A stretch of 33,566 bases of DNA from Sunxiuqinia dokdonensis (GTDB lineage: Bacteria > Bacteroidota > Bacteroidia > Bacteroidales > Prolixibacteraceae), in the NCBI RefSeq assembly GCF_001270965.1, contig NZ_LGIA01000175.1:1-33566 (forward strand), read 5' to 3'. The number at the start of each line of letters is the position of its first letter. The first letter of the stretch is position 1. Below are positions 16,117-24,169 of the stretch, piece after piece. The notes beneath the pieces were generated by a model. The model was not told where the DNA came from, made no database searches, and saw only the letters and a list, made by a program, of their open reading frames with translations. Made by a program: the position numbers and the translations under genes.

Positions 16117-17135
16117 TGAAAACTTTCGTTTAAGTTGATGGCTACTGAAATGTGGTTGCTGCTTGCGGCCAGATGATAGCGGGCCGATCCGTAGTTGAAA
16201 TGAAAACGGTTGACTTTGAATCCAAAACCCCACGAAAAGCCAACGGTTGAGGCTTTGTCGTCAAACAGGAGTTCTTGCCGGCGCTGGTAGTTGTAGCCAG
16301 CCCGAATGGACAGATTTTCTGACGGAAGCAGCTCCACGCCCAGCAACAGGTGACGCATAAACATTTTTCCAAACCCGTCTTCCTCAATCCTCGTTTCAAA
16401 TCCCGAACTCACTTCCTCCGGCTGGGACAGTTTCCATTTTTGCAGGTGTTGCAGGGTGGCCGACAAGCGGAGTGGAGCATGCTCCAGCCGCTTCGAAAAA
16501 CCCAGTTGAATGTCAAACGGAATAGACTCCCGTTCGGCGCCGTCATAATAAGTGGTGATTTGGGTGCCCATGTTTTTGAAAACCAAAGCCAGGTTGGTTA
16601 GCTGATCCAGGCTGGCGTAGCTCACTCCGGCATCCAAGGCAATTCCCAAAGATTGATAAGCTTCAAAAGAAGATAAAATGGGCTTCAAGGTAGCTCCCAC
16701 GCGAAATCGGTTCACTTTTTTCGACCACAGGATATTCAGTGCGTATTCGGCGGCTTTGAAAGTCCCGCCTCGTTCGCCAAACTCATCGGCATAAATAAAT
16801 TTGCCATAATTGATGTAGTGCATGCCCAATGCAAAAACGCCCAAATCGCCGTAATCTTGGGCGTACGAAGCATAGCCAAACTGAATATCATCGAAATAAT
16901 TGACGTAGTTGACCAGCAGCTTGTTGTCCATGCTGGCATGCAGCAGCGCCGGGTTGTTATAGGCCACATTCAAATCGGCGGAGTCGTTAATGGCCACCTG
17001 GTTGCCTCCCAGCGCAGCCATGCGGGCCGAGTTGGGCAGGTTCAGAAATTCGTAGGTGGATTCACCTCCAATCTGGGCGCTAAGCCTGACTGTTGCGAAA
17101 AGGAATGCAATTAACAGGAGTTGTTTGGTTATCAT
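16113..17135 (-). CDS. porQ: Type IX secretion system protein PorQ
   Basis: 340 residues. A signal peptide (MITKQLLLIAFLFATVRLSAQ) precedes the conserved PorQ start GGESTYEFLNLPNSARMAALGGNQVAINDSADLNVAYNNPALL (about 23-65), which is highly recognisable. The rest alternates strands as in the PorV/PorQ/FadL-like barrel group (DYGDLGVFALGMHYINYGKF; FRVGATLKPILSSFEAYQSLGIALDAGVSY). PorQ is an outer-membrane barrel of the attachment complex that anchors type IX cargo at the cell surface in Bacteroidota. No other T9SS genes are in this window, which is normal because they are scattered. TATCTTTG at 17165-17172 lies 29 bp upstream of the start. Confidence 0.95.
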   Translation of the reverse strand: MITKQLLLIAFLFATVRLSAQIGGESTYEFLNLPNSARMAALGGNQVAINDSADLNVAYNNPALLHASMDNKLLVNYVNYFDDIQFGYASYAQDYGDLGVFALGMHYINYGKFIYADEFGERGGTFKAAEYALNILWSKKVNRFRVGATLKPILSSFEAYQSLGIALDAGVSYASLDQLTNLALVFKNMGTQITTYYDGAERESIPFDIQLGFSKRLEHAPLRLSATLQHLQKWKLSQPEEVSSGFETRIEEDGFGKMFMRHLLLGVELLPSENLSIRAGYNYQRRQELLFDDKASTVGFSWGFGFKVNRFHFNYGSARYHLAASSNHISVAINLNESFH

Positions 17136-17164
17136 CAGCCGATACCGGTTTGTTCATCAAACAC

Positions 17165-17172
17165 CAAAGATA
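17165..17172 (-). promoter_or_regulatory. Candidate porQ promoter (-7 element)
   Basis: TATCTTTG on the minus strand matches TAnnTTTG, 29 bp before the porQ start. The nearest TTG is only 14-15 nt upstream, so the -33 match is poor. Confidence 0.45.
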
Positions 17173-17243
17173 TTTTTTTATTTTGATCAAGAGATGAATT
17201 TAGTGGATTTTCAAAGTTTTCTGTTTTGATCCTGATCGAGCAG

Positions 17244-17747
17244 CTACCAATCTCTTTTGGTGAGTTCGTCGGTGATGGCGTAAACCACGGGGCAAACTTC
17301 ACAGTTTTTGTGCGTCAACTTCAATATTTGGTAAAAGCGTTTGCGGTCGGTGTGCGGGTATTCGCGGCAGGCACGCGGACGGTTTTCGTACACACAGCAG
17401 TAGTTGTCGCCCATAAGGAATGGGCAGGGTGTTTGCTGAAAAACGTAATCCTGGTCTTCATCCACATACAGGTATTGATTGATAAAATCGACCGTCTTCA
17501 TTTTCTGGCTTTTGGCCAATCGCTCCGCATCTTTGTCGGTGACAATCGGGCTGATGCCGGAGCAGCAATTGGCACAGTCCAGGCAGTCAAACTGGTCGAA
17601 AGCTTCGTCGTGCAAAGCGTGAACAATGGCGTCGAGATTTTTCGGCTTTTTCTTTTTCAGTTTCTGAAACAAGACCGAAAACTCCTGCCGACGGTTGGCC
17701 GTCATTTGCCTGAGTTCGTCAGGTTTGTAGTACCGGATAGCTTCCAT
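17244..17747 (-). CDS. YkgJ-family cysteine cluster protein
   Basis: 167 residues with the cysteine pattern of the YkgJ/CxxCxxCC family, thought to bind Zn or Fe: FDCLDCANCCSGISP (about residues 53-67), CPFLMGDNYCCVYENRPRACREYPH (about 107-131), and a final CEVCPVVY near 149. The biochemical role of the family is unsettled. The gene starts inside the end of the DMT permease gene, overlapping by 29 bp, so the two are co-transcribed and perhaps coupled. The next in-frame ATG would remove only about 14 residues and also shorten the overlap, so the exact start is not certain. Confidence 0.88.
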   Translation of the reverse strand: MEAIRYYKPDELRQMTANRRQEFSVLFQKLKKKKPKNLDAIVHALHDEAFDQFDCLDCANCCSGISPIVTDKDAERLAKSQKMKTVDFINQYLYVDEDQDYVFQQTPCPFLMGDNYCCVYENRPRACREYPHTDRKRFYQILKLTHKNCEVCPVVYAITDELTKRDW

Positions 17748-18636
17748 CTTTACGTTTTCTGCGTTTCAACTGGGCCAGGAACAGGCCGGCAATGACCACG
17801 GCAATTCCAGCCATTTTCTGGAGCGTAATTTCGTCACCCAAAATAAAAAAGGAGAAAAAGGCGACAAACACCGGAATCAGGTTGATGAACATGTTTGATT
17901 TGTTGATGCCGATGTGGCGGATGCTGTAGGTGAAAAAGATGAATCCGAGGATGGAGGCAAAGACTGCCAGCTTGACGATGGCCGCAAAAGCGGTGGGCGA
18001 AAAGGGTGTGGCCAAAGTGCCTTTGGCTTCGAACATCGCCCAAAAAGGCAAAAACATGAAGGCGCCAATCAGGTTTTGGTAGCTGATGATGGTGTATCCA
18101 TTGTAAGTCGCCACCATTTTTTTCAGAATAACCGCATAGCCGATGGTTGACAATACCGCAATAAATTCAAGCCCAATACCCAGCGGCGATGCTGAAAGTC
18201 CGGTTGACAGGTCGAACACCACCAGGCTTACCCCGGCAAATGAAATGACCAGCCCGGCCAGGTTCGCACCACTGAGTTTTTCCTTGAAAAAATACCAGGC
18301 CGCAAATGGCGTGAACAGGGGAATGGTAGCGACAATAACCGCCGCAACGGTTGACGAAACGTACTTCAAACCAAAACTTTCGCCCATAAAATAGAGGAAT
18401 GGCTCGAAAAACGACAACAACACCATCCAGCCCAAATCACTTTTTTTTACCTTCTGCAATTTCCCAATGGCTTTGGCAACGGCAAACATAATAGCCGCAG
18501 CCAAAGTTAGCCGGATAAGCACAACGGTCATGGGTTCGTAAGCCTCGTAAGCTACTTTGAACCATACGAACGAAAAGCTCCAAAAAAACATGGAGAGCAG
18601 CGCCGCCCCATAATATTGCACCCTTTTATTTTTCAT
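17719..18636 (-). CDS. EamA/DMT-superfamily permease
   Basis: 305 residues with about ten hydrophobic helices and the two-fold EamA repeat: AALLSMFFWSFSFVWFKVAYEAYEPMTVVLIRL near the start and LEFIAVLSTIGYAVILKKMVATYNGYTII at the second half, followed by GDEITLQKMAGIAVVIAGLFLA, a family hallmark. Such permeases export metabolites or amino acids across the inner membrane; substrate unknown. The frame is open upstream to 18855, but the extra 73 residues are polar, lack family character and overlap the symporter gene, so ATG 18636 (MKNKRVQYYG) was chosen. The tail is basic (KRRKRKDGS). Confidence 0.9.
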   Translation of the reverse strand: MKNKRVQYYGAALLSMFFWSFSFVWFKVAYEAYEPMTVVLIRLTLAAAIMFAVAKAIGKLQKVKKSDLGWMVLLSFFEPFLYFMGESFGLKYVSSTVAAVIVATIPLFTPFAAWYFFKEKLSGANLAGLVISFAGVSLVVFDLSTGLSASPLGIGLEFIAVLSTIGYAVILKKMVATYNGYTIISYQNLIGAFMFLPFWAMFEAKGTLATPFSPTAFAAIVKLAVFASILGFIFFTYSIRHIGINKSNMFINLIPVFVAFFSFFILGDEITLQKMAGIAVVIAGLFLAQLKRRKRKDGSYPVLQT

Positions 18637-18658
18637 GAAATCCCCGATAATTGAGCGG

Positions 18659-18666
18659 CAAAAATA
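18659..18666 (-). promoter_or_regulatory. Candidate promoter of the DMT-ykgJ pair (-7 element)
   Basis: TATTTTTG on the minus strand matches TAnnTTTG, 22 bp before the chosen DMT start. TTTC about 19 nt upstream is a weak -33. It supports the short start at 18636. Confidence 0.5.
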
Positions 18667-18695
18667 GGGATTAGTTTGCGATTCTGAAATAGTTT

Positions 18696-20123
18696 TTAGC
18701 GGGGTGCCAGCCTTCGGTTTGTCAGCACTGAAATCAGCATGAAAACAACCAGCGAGCTGGAAATTCCAAAGATAATTGGATCCAATCCGAAAGGCAGTTC
18801 CGGGTTCAGGATGATCAGGCTGAGTGATGTGGCGCCGCCGGCAATCATCGACCAAAAAGCGGCTGCCGGATTGTTTTTTGTTTTGATGAGCGCTGCGATG
18901 ACCGGAACAAACAGTCCTGAAACCATGAAGGTGTAGGAATGGAGCATCAATTCAAGCACATTGGGCATTTTCAGTGCAATGAATAAGGCTACGGTTCCCA
19001 TTAAAAAAGTCAGGATTTGCGAAAAACGTAAGCTTGATCGGTGGTTGTGTCCACGAAAAATGTCGGTCAGCACATTGCCGGACGCCGCCATTAAGCAGCT
19101 GTCGGCTGTTGACATGATGGCAGAAAAATAGGCGGACAGCACGATTCCTGTCAGGCCAACCGGCAGCACGGTTTTTAGCAGCAGCGGCAAGCCCATTTCA
19201 GAGTCAATGGCGCTGCCTGCCGGAAATCCGGAGCCGGCCAGCATGCCGTTGTCAAAGGCTACTTTGGAAAGCAAACCCAGAATGACACCAGTAAAAGCCA
19301 TAATCGGATACTCGAACAAGCCAGCGATAAACCAGGCGCGCTGGGCTGACTTAGGCGTTTTCGATGCATAAATCCGTTGGTAAAGCGTCATCCCGATAAA
19401 CCAAATGGGAATGACAATGGCCATCCAGTTCAGGAACTGCTGCCAGCTAATGTTCGTCAGGCTCAGAAATGAAGCAGGCAAGGTGTGGCGAATGGTTTCG
19501 TAGCCGCCCACGGCATAATAGGAAAGGGGCAAAGCGACAAAAATTAATCCGCCCATCAGAATGATCCACTGAATGGTATCGGTATAAATCACTGCTTTTA
19601 ATCCGCCAATGACCGTGTAAACCACGGCAATAATTCCCATCACCAGCAAGGCAGTGGTGAAATTAAGCGCCGGGAATGTGGCCGATGCCAGTTTGGCTCC
19701 GGCCAAAATTTGCGAACTGGTAAATCCCAGGTAGCCAATGGCGGAAATGATTCCGGCAATGAGTGCGACCTGTTTGCTGTAGCTGTTTTCAAGAAACTGG
19801 GGAAACGACAGCAGGTTTTGGCGTTGCGAAAGTTTGTGTACTTTGGGCACCAGAACAACAGCCGTCAGCCAGGCGCCAATTAAGCCGGAAAATAAAAGCC
19901 AACTGCCGGACAATCCCATCACAAATCCGAGTCCGCCCAAGCCGATGGAAAATCCGCCGCCAACGTCGGTTGCCACCACCGACAAGCCAATATGCAGGCT
20001 GCTCATTTTTCGTCCACCCACAAAGTAATCATCCGTATTTTTGTTGCGGCGCAGAAAGAAATAGCCCACGCCCAACATGAAGATGAGGTAGACCGTAAAA
20101 ATGGTCAGATCAATCCAATGCAT
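18696..20123 (-). CDS. Sodium:solute symporter (SSS family), last gene of the abl operon
   Basis: 475 residues with about 13 hydrophobic segments. The SSS pattern is clear: DDYFVGGRKMSSLHIGLSVVATDVGGGFSIGLGGLGF (about 31-67), GLKAVIYTDTIQWIILMGGL (about 173-192), and SAYFSAIMSTADSCLMAASGNVLTDIF (about 323-349), the last covering the Na+-site region of this family. It overlaps the winged-helix gene by one base and ends the ablA-ablB operon. The substrate is not encoded in an obvious motif; in context it could import lysine, a beta-amino acid or another compatible solute. Proline/pantothenate-type specificity cannot be excluded. Confidence 0.9.
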   Translation of the reverse strand: MHWIDLTIFTVYLIFMLGVGYFFLRRNKNTDDYFVGGRKMSSLHIGLSVVATDVGGGFSIGLGGLGFVMGLSGSWLLFSGLIGAWLTAVVLVPKVHKLSQRQNLLSFPQFLENSYSKQVALIAGIISAIGYLGFTSSQILAGAKLASATFPALNFTTALLVMGIIAVVYTVIGGLKAVIYTDTIQWIILMGGLIFVALPLSYYAVGGYETIRHTLPASFLSLTNISWQQFLNWMAIVIPIWFIGMTLYQRIYASKTPKSAQRAWFIAGLFEYPIMAFTGVILGLLSKVAFDNGMLAGSGFPAGSAIDSEMGLPLLLKTVLPVGLTGIVLSAYFSAIMSTADSCLMAASGNVLTDIFRGHNHRSSLRFSQILTFLMGTVALFIALKMPNVLELMLHSYTFMVSGLFVPVIAALIKTKNNPAAAFWSMIAGGATSLSLIILNPELPFGLDPIIFGISSSLVVFMLISVLTNRRLAPR

Positions 20124-20344
20124 TATTTAAGGTCTACGTTGATGGTGTAATACGGCGCTTTTTCCGTGTTGCTCACCCATTCCTTGTCCAACAGCGAATT
20201 CAGGTATTCATGACCGCGCTGGTAGCTCAACTTTAGCTTCATCAGGATATCGCCCATCATGAATTTTTCGTTTTCACTGAGTAGTTTAATAATCTCTTTC
20301 TCTGTACTGTCTTCAATTTTGTTCAGTTCGATTTTTTCTCTCAT
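20123..20344 (-). CDS. Small winged-helix-like protein of the abl operon
   Basis: 73 residues. The sequence STEKEIIKLLSENEKFMMGDILMKLKLSYQRGHEYLNSLLDKEWVSN (about 13-59) reads as three helices with a recognition helix (YQRGHEYLNSLLDKEWV) followed by a short wing and APYYTIN strand, so it is probably a minimal winged-helix DNA-binding protein. Named family not recognised. It lies 2 nt after the four-cysteine gene and overlaps the symporter start by one base, a position that implies tightly coupled expression. It might regulate the operon or form a complex with a neighbour; no ligand domain is present. Confidence 0.75.
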   Translation of the reverse strand: MREKIELNKIEDSTEKEIIKLLSENEKFMMGDILMKLKLSYQRGHEYLNSLLDKEWVSNTEKAPYYTINVDLK

Positions 20345-20346
20345 TA

Positions 20347-20562
20347 TTATTTTTGTTTATAAGGGGTTGCTGTTGCAGGAATTTCCCGTCCTTCTTCTGC
20401 GAGGTTGAACCGTTCGCAGTTTTTCCAACCTTTGTATCCGCGGTTGCAGAAAACATTTTTGATCAGGAAAGATGAAACCTTTTCGATCTTCAGCTCTTCC
20501 TGATATACCGGACAATCTTTGGCATAAGGACATAGTTTTCCCAAATGTCGTTGACTAATCAT
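20347..20562 (-). CDS. Small four-cysteine protein of the abl operon, unknown function
   Basis: 71 residues with four cysteines: C11 and C17 (CPYAKDC), C39 (VFCNRGYKG) and C49 (NCERF). The spacing C-x5-C-x21-C-x9-C could bind Zn or an Fe-S cluster. No signal peptide or membrane segment, so it is cytosolic. It starts on the last base of the ablB stop (TAATG) and is followed 2 nt later by the winged-helix gene. Family not recognised; the cysteine arrangement and rigid operon position argue that it is a real gene. Confidence 0.75.
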   Translation of the reverse strand: MISQRHLGKLCPYAKDCPVYQEELKIEKVSSFLIKNVFCNRGYKGWKNCERFNLAEEGREIPATATPYKQK

Positions 20563-21392
20563 TATTCAATGGTTTTATAATACACGTTCATGCTTTCAAT
20601 CTGGCCGGAAATGTTGGTGTTGTTTTTCAACAAACCCGAGAAGTGGTACCCGTGATTGATAAACGTTTTATTCATTCCCGGCGAATTTAACCGGGCAATG
20701 GTGTATAAGGTTTTATACTCTTTTTCTTTCAGTTTTTCTTCCATCAGCTTGAGTAGGAAGTAGGCCAGCTTGTGCCCGCGGTAGTCAGGCAATACGGCGA
20801 AGTCGGTCATTTCCGCGTTTTTGTTTTCCGCATCCACTTCGGCCGATGAAACACCGATCAATTGGTCCTGGTCCCAAACCCCGAAATAAATGACCGAGCC
20901 ATCCTGCATGGTTTTATTGATGTATTCGGGATTGGTAACCGGAAACGGATAGGTGGCAAACACTTTTCCGAATATTTTCGACATTTCTGCGGCGTGTTCC
21001 GGTTTCGCCAGGCCTAAGTCGAAACGATCGTCGAGTGCAACGCCATTATTGTTGGGGGCTTCATTCAACAAATTGGCCAGGGTGTTGAGCGCCTCGTTTG
21101 GGCTGGCGTTTCGTTCGTCGCTTAAAAATTTCGACATGAAAAACACATCGTCCTCACCTTTGTAAAAGGCCGGAATAAAAGCTTCCTGCGTAAATCCATC
21201 CTGCAAAAACACGGGTTGGGCAGCAGCCGGAATTTTGGCGATGATTTTTGTATAGCCGTTTTTCCGGGCCAGCTCGTTCAACTTTTGGGTTATGTTTGCG
21301 CGGTCATTCGGATCGTATTTCAGCAGGAAAATGCGGTTGTTGAATTTTCCGTGATGTACCAGCGAATGACCAATTTTCTCTATCAAATCCAT
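20562..21392 (-). CDS. ablB: Beta-lysine N6-acetyltransferase
   Basis: 276 residues. AblB transfers an acetyl group from acetyl-CoA to beta-lysine to make N-epsilon-acetyl-beta-lysine, a compatible solute. The C-terminal half is a GNAT fold: LGLAKPEHAAEMSKIFGKVFATYPFP (about 126-151), IYFGVWDQDQLIGVSSAEV (about 166-184), and the acetyl-CoA loop DYRGHKLAYFLLKLM (about 202-216). The N-terminal half (IEKIGHSLVHHGKFNNRIFLLKYD) is typical of AblB. The frame opens at 21422, inside ablA, but ATG 21392 follows an AGGAA Shine-Dalgarno sequence, one base after the ablA stop, and gives the family start (MDLIEKIG), so it was preferred. The partner ablA directly precedes it. Confidence 0.92.
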   Translation of the reverse strand: MDLIEKIGHSLVHHGKFNNRIFLLKYDPNDRANITQKLNELARKNGYTKIIAKIPAAAQPVFLQDGFTQEAFIPAFYKGEDDVFFMSKFLSDERNASPNEALNTLANLLNEAPNNNGVALDDRFDLGLAKPEHAAEMSKIFGKVFATYPFPVTNPEYINKTMQDGSVIYFGVWDQDQLIGVSSAEVDAENKNAEMTDFAVLPDYRGHKLAYFLLKLMEEKLKEKEYKTLYTIARLNSPGMNKTFINHGYHFSGLLKNNTNISGQIESMNVYYKTIE

Positions 21393-21393
21393 T

Positions 21394-22704
21394 TTATTCC
21401 TCTCTTCGGTTATAGCGTTCATTATTCTCCGGAATTAAAGAAATGGAATCATTCGAGTCGGCCAGAAGCCGTTCAATTCCGAGCGCTTCAATTTCTTCGC
21501 TTCCTTCCAGCTTTAAGTCCAAGGTGCAATTTTCGCAATCCCGGTCGCAAAAAATATTTTCGTAGTGATTGGGTTCCTTGTAGGTTGTGATGACGCCTTC
21601 GTAGTTGCGCAGCACCACTTTGTGTGTTGACCACGAAATGATGTAGTTAGGCATGACGGGTATTTTTCCGCCTCCACCCGGAGCATCAATGACGTAGGTT
21701 GGGCGCGCAAAACCACTGGTATGACCAATCAGGCTTTCCATTATTTCGATGCCCTTGCCAATGGGCGTGCGGAAATGCGAAAGTCCTTCTGATAAATCGC
21801 ACTGGTACAAGTAGTAGGGCCGCACGCGGTTTTGTACGAGTTTGTGCACCAGGTTTTTTATGATCCGCGGACAATCATTGACATTGGCCAGCAGCACACT
21901 TTGGTTGCCCAGCGGGAAGCCTCCGTCGGCCAATTTCGTAAGGGCCTCCTTGGCTGAAGTGGTGATTTCACGGGGATGGTTAAAGTGTGTATTGATCCAA
22001 AGTGGTTGGTATTTTTTCAGAATTTTGACCAGATCGTCGGTAATTCGGTAGGGTAAAACAACCGGCATTCTTGTTCCTATGCGAACAACTTCGACATGAG
22101 GAATGGCGGTTAGTTGGGCCAGCAGCCAGTCTATTTTGCTGTCGGGCAGCATGAACGGGTCGCCACCGGAAAGCAATACGTCGCGCACTTGCGGCGTACG
22201 TTTAATGTAGTCAATACCTTTTTGAAGCTGTTCTTTGGAAGGAACAAAATCGATGTCGCCAACTTTTCTTTTGCGGGTGCAATGGCGGCAATACATGGCG
22301 CAGACGTTACTGACATGAAACAGAACCCGGTCGGGATAGCGGTGGGTGATGCCTTCTTCGGGGCTGTCGCTGTCTTCCGAAAGCGGATCCGCCAAGTCCG
22401 TGTCCAAAACATTCAGTTCCTGGATATTGGCAAATGACTGTTTAAAAACCGGGTCATGCTCGTAATTTTCTTTCGAGATTAACGAAGCATAATAGGGGGT
22501 AATGGAAAGTGGAAATTTTTCGGTGGTCTTCCTTAGTTTTTCCTTTTCCGATGTACTGAAACTAATTCCAGTCAGCGTTTCAAATTGTTCCACGGTGCTG
22601 ATCGAGTTTTTCAGCTGCCACTTCCAATCGTTCCAGTTCGACAGGGTCGATGTTTTGTTGATTTTGGTCGCGATCGCTTGTTGTGCGCCATTAAAAATTC
22701 CCAT
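21394..22704 (-). CDS. ablA: Lysine 2,3-aminomutase
   Basis: 436 residues. A radical-SAM, PLP-dependent enzyme that converts L-lysine to L-beta-lysine in the cytosol. The cluster motif CAMYCRHC places the three iron ligands at C135, C139 and C142. The PLP lysine is in [10 protein letters not shown] (K347). C278 (NDCPR) and the C-terminal CDRDCENC cysteines (about 384-391) resemble the Zn-binding set of known lysine aminomutases. Length and the early W-x-W motif are standard. It heads a five-gene operon with a strong promoter at 22731-22762 and is followed one base later by ablB, so the product is most likely acetylated for osmoprotection and not fermented. Confidence 0.95.
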   Translation of the reverse strand: MGIFNGAQQAIATKINKTSTLSNWNDWKWQLKNSISTVEQFETLTGISFSTSEKEKLRKTTEKFPLSITPYYASLISKENYEHDPVFKQSFANIQELNVLDTDLADPLSEDSDSPEEGITHRYPDRVLFHVSNVCAMYCRHCTRKRKVGDIDFVPSKEQLQKGIDYIKRTPQVRDVLLSGGDPFMLPDSKIDWLLAQLTAIPHVEVVRIGTRMPVVLPYRITDDLVKILKKYQPLWINTHFNHPREITTSAKEALTKLADGGFPLGNQSVLLANVNDCPRIIKNLVHKLVQNRVRPYYLYQCDLSEGLSHFRTPIGKGIEIMESLIGHTSGFARPTYVIDAPGGGGKIPVMPNYIISWSTHKVVLRNYEGVITTYKEPNHYENIFCDRDCENCTLDLKLEGSEEIEALGIERLLADSNDSISLIPENNERYNRREE

Positions 22705-22717
22705 AGTTGAAGTATTG

Positions 22718-22762
22718 GTTTCTATAGGAACAAAAATACGCTTTTAACCGTCAATAGCCAAA
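22718..22762 (-). promoter_or_regulatory. abl operon promoter with candidate operator
   Basis: On the minus strand TTTG (22759-22762), 20 nt, then TATTTTTG (22731-22738): a full match to the Bacteroidota promoter, 26 bp before ablA. At the expected start site lies GTTTCTATAGGAAC (22718-22731), a 14-bp palindrome with one mismatched pair, a possible binding site for the MarR protein encoded upstream. Confidence 0.75.
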
Positions 22763-22920
22763 TGCAAGACAGCCACAAGGGTTTGACTTGATTTAAAATT
22801 AACAGATAACCGACTTGGTAATTAGTGTATTGCCGTTAGCTGTAAAAATCATGCAAAAGTGAAAAATGACAGCAGAAAATAATGTGGAATCCAGAATGAG
22901 TCTGAAAGGATCGATTTGGA

Positions 22921-23415
22921 TTAGCGATCAGTTGCTTTCATTTCTTCAATGGGGTCATCGCTGGTGAGCATGGGCGAAGCTTCCAACTGGCCAATATCAA
23001 GCAGGTTCACCAGCGTTTGCAGGCTCTCCTGAATCTGATGCAGTTTTACGTTTGGCAATGCTTGCAGCTTTTCGGTCAGCCGGTCGTGTAAAAGCGGTGG
23101 AATGCGGTTCAGCAGTTCAGATCCTTTTGATGTCAGGGCAATGTTCACGACACGTTTGTCGCCCTGTTTGGGGAGTCGGGCCAGGAAGCCCTTGATTTCA
23201 AGCCGATCGATAATTCCACTTGTCGTGCTGGAGTTCAGGTTCAGGAAGCGGCGAATTTCGCCTTGGGTAGACTGATAGTTCTTTGACGCATGCAAATAGC
23301 TCAAACACAGAATTTGCGGAATGCTCACGCCGTATTCTTTTTGTATCTTTTTGGATTCCAGGTTGATGGACCGGACAATTTTCCGGATGGTAATTAGTAT
23401 TTCAGTCGTATCCAT
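22921..23415 (-). CDS. MarR-family transcriptional regulator
   Basis: 164 residues with the MarR winged-helix: IPQILCLSYLHASKNYQSTQGEIRRFLNLNSSTTSGIIDRLEIKGFLARLPKQGDKRVVNIALTSKGSELL (about 33-103), including the DxR-type wing (GDKRVVNIALT) that contacts DNA. The frame is open for 87 more codons upstream but that part runs over the promoter and the carbonic anhydrase end; ATG 23415 (MDTTEILITIRKIV) fits the family and lies 20 bp after a strong promoter. It is 216 nt upstream of ablA on the same strand and may control it; this is inference from position. The 216-bp gap holds the abl promoter and no gene. Confidence 0.9.
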   Translation of the reverse strand: MDTTEILITIRKIVRSINLESKKIQKEYGVSIPQILCLSYLHASKNYQSTQGEIRRFLNLNSSTTSGIIDRLEIKGFLARLPKQGDKRVVNIALTSKGSELLNRIPPLLHDRLTEKLQALPNVKLHQIQESLQTLVNLLDIGQLEASPMLTSDDPIEEMKATDR

Positions 23416-23435
23416 GCTTTTTTGTTTCGGTACGA

Positions 23436-23466
23436 CAAAAATAGCTGAGTTTTTGAAATTTCCAAA
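23436..23466 (-). promoter_or_regulatory. MarR gene promoter
   Basis: TTTG (23463-23466), 19 nt, then TATTTTTG (23436-23443) on the minus strand, an ideal match. The bases just downstream (GTTTCGGTACGAC on the plus strand, 23424-23436) partly resemble the palindrome at the abl start site, which would fit autoregulation. Confidence 0.75.
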
Positions 23467-23548
23467 AGCAGCAAGCTCAGGCGTTTTTGCTATCGCAGCG
23501 GGATTTGCGGTCGCAAATAAGTTGGGGTTGAACGCTTTTTCAGTGCAA

Positions 23549-24169
23549 TCAGAAAAAGGAAACGATTCCGGTTTCAACATCATAAATGCCACCCACGATG
23601 ATGATTTTACCGTCTTTTTCCAAATCGGAAAGAATCGGGCTTTGCTGGCGTATTTGGTTGATGGTGAGCTGCACATTGATTTCGCTGACTCGATTTACGA
23701 AGGTCAGGTTTTGGCCATTTCTTTCCGAGCTCATTGTCGTTTCGCTTTCAATAGCCGGTTTAATTTTTTGCAGGAGCCCGGTGATGTGTCCCAGTTTAAC
23801 CTGATCGCAAGCACTGATTACTGCGCCACACCGGGTGTGTCCCAGCACGACAATGATTTTCGAATTGGCCACTCCGCAGGCATATTCCATGCTTCCCAAA
23901 ATGTCATCGTTCAGTACGTTGCCGGCAATACGAATGCTGAAAATATCGCCAAGGCCCTGGTCGAAAATCAATTCAGCCGAGGTTCTTGAGTCAATACAAC
24001 TTAAAATGGTGGCAAAGGGAAACTGGCCTTCTGAGGTTTGATTGACTTGCATGAGCAGGTTCCGGTTCACTTTAAGGTTTTTCAAAAACCTGACGTTGCC
24101 TTCTTTTAAAAACTCCAGCGCTTGCTGTGGCGTAATTTTATCCTGCGTTTCTTTGGTATGTGCCCACAT
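23549..24169 (-). CDS. Beta-class carbonic anhydrase
   Basis: 206 residues. It interconverts CO2 and bicarbonate. Zn ligands and catalytic pair are visible: C58 with D60 and R62 in SCIDSR, then H111 and C114 in GHTRCGA. The GLGDIFSIRIAGN segment (72-84) and the VGGIYDVETGIVSF end are typical of the beta class. No signal peptide, so cytosolic. Its start overlaps the Sua5 stop by one base (TAATG), making it the last gene of the DUF4914-PurE-Sua5 operon. In that setting it can balance CO2 for the class II PurE and bicarbonate for Sua5. MarR downstream has its own promoter. Confidence 0.95.
   Translation of the reverse strand: MWAHTKETQDKITPQQALEFLKEGNVRFLKNLKVNRNLLMQVNQTSEGQFPFATILSCIDSRTSAELIFDQGLGDIFSIRIAGNVLNDDILGSMEYACGVANSKIIVVLGHTRCGAVISACDQVKLGHITGLLQKIKPAIESETTMSSERNGQNLTFVNRVSEINVQLTINQIRQQSPILSDLEKDGKIIIVGGIYDVETGIVSFF

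Noticed and set aside
18637-18855. 73-residue N-terminal extension of the DMT permease
   Set aside because: It overlaps the symporter gene, lacks membrane character and lies upstream of a promoter box at 18659-18666.
23549-23590. Terminator at the end of the carbonic anhydrase gene (GAAAC/GTTTC followed by TTTTT)
   Set aside because: The hairpin and T-run are part of the last codons (GIVSFF and stop); the stem is only five AT-rich pairs.
23416-23676. 87-residue N-terminal extension of the MarR protein
   Set aside because: It crosses the strong MarR promoter and the end of the carbonic anhydrase gene and has no family similarity.
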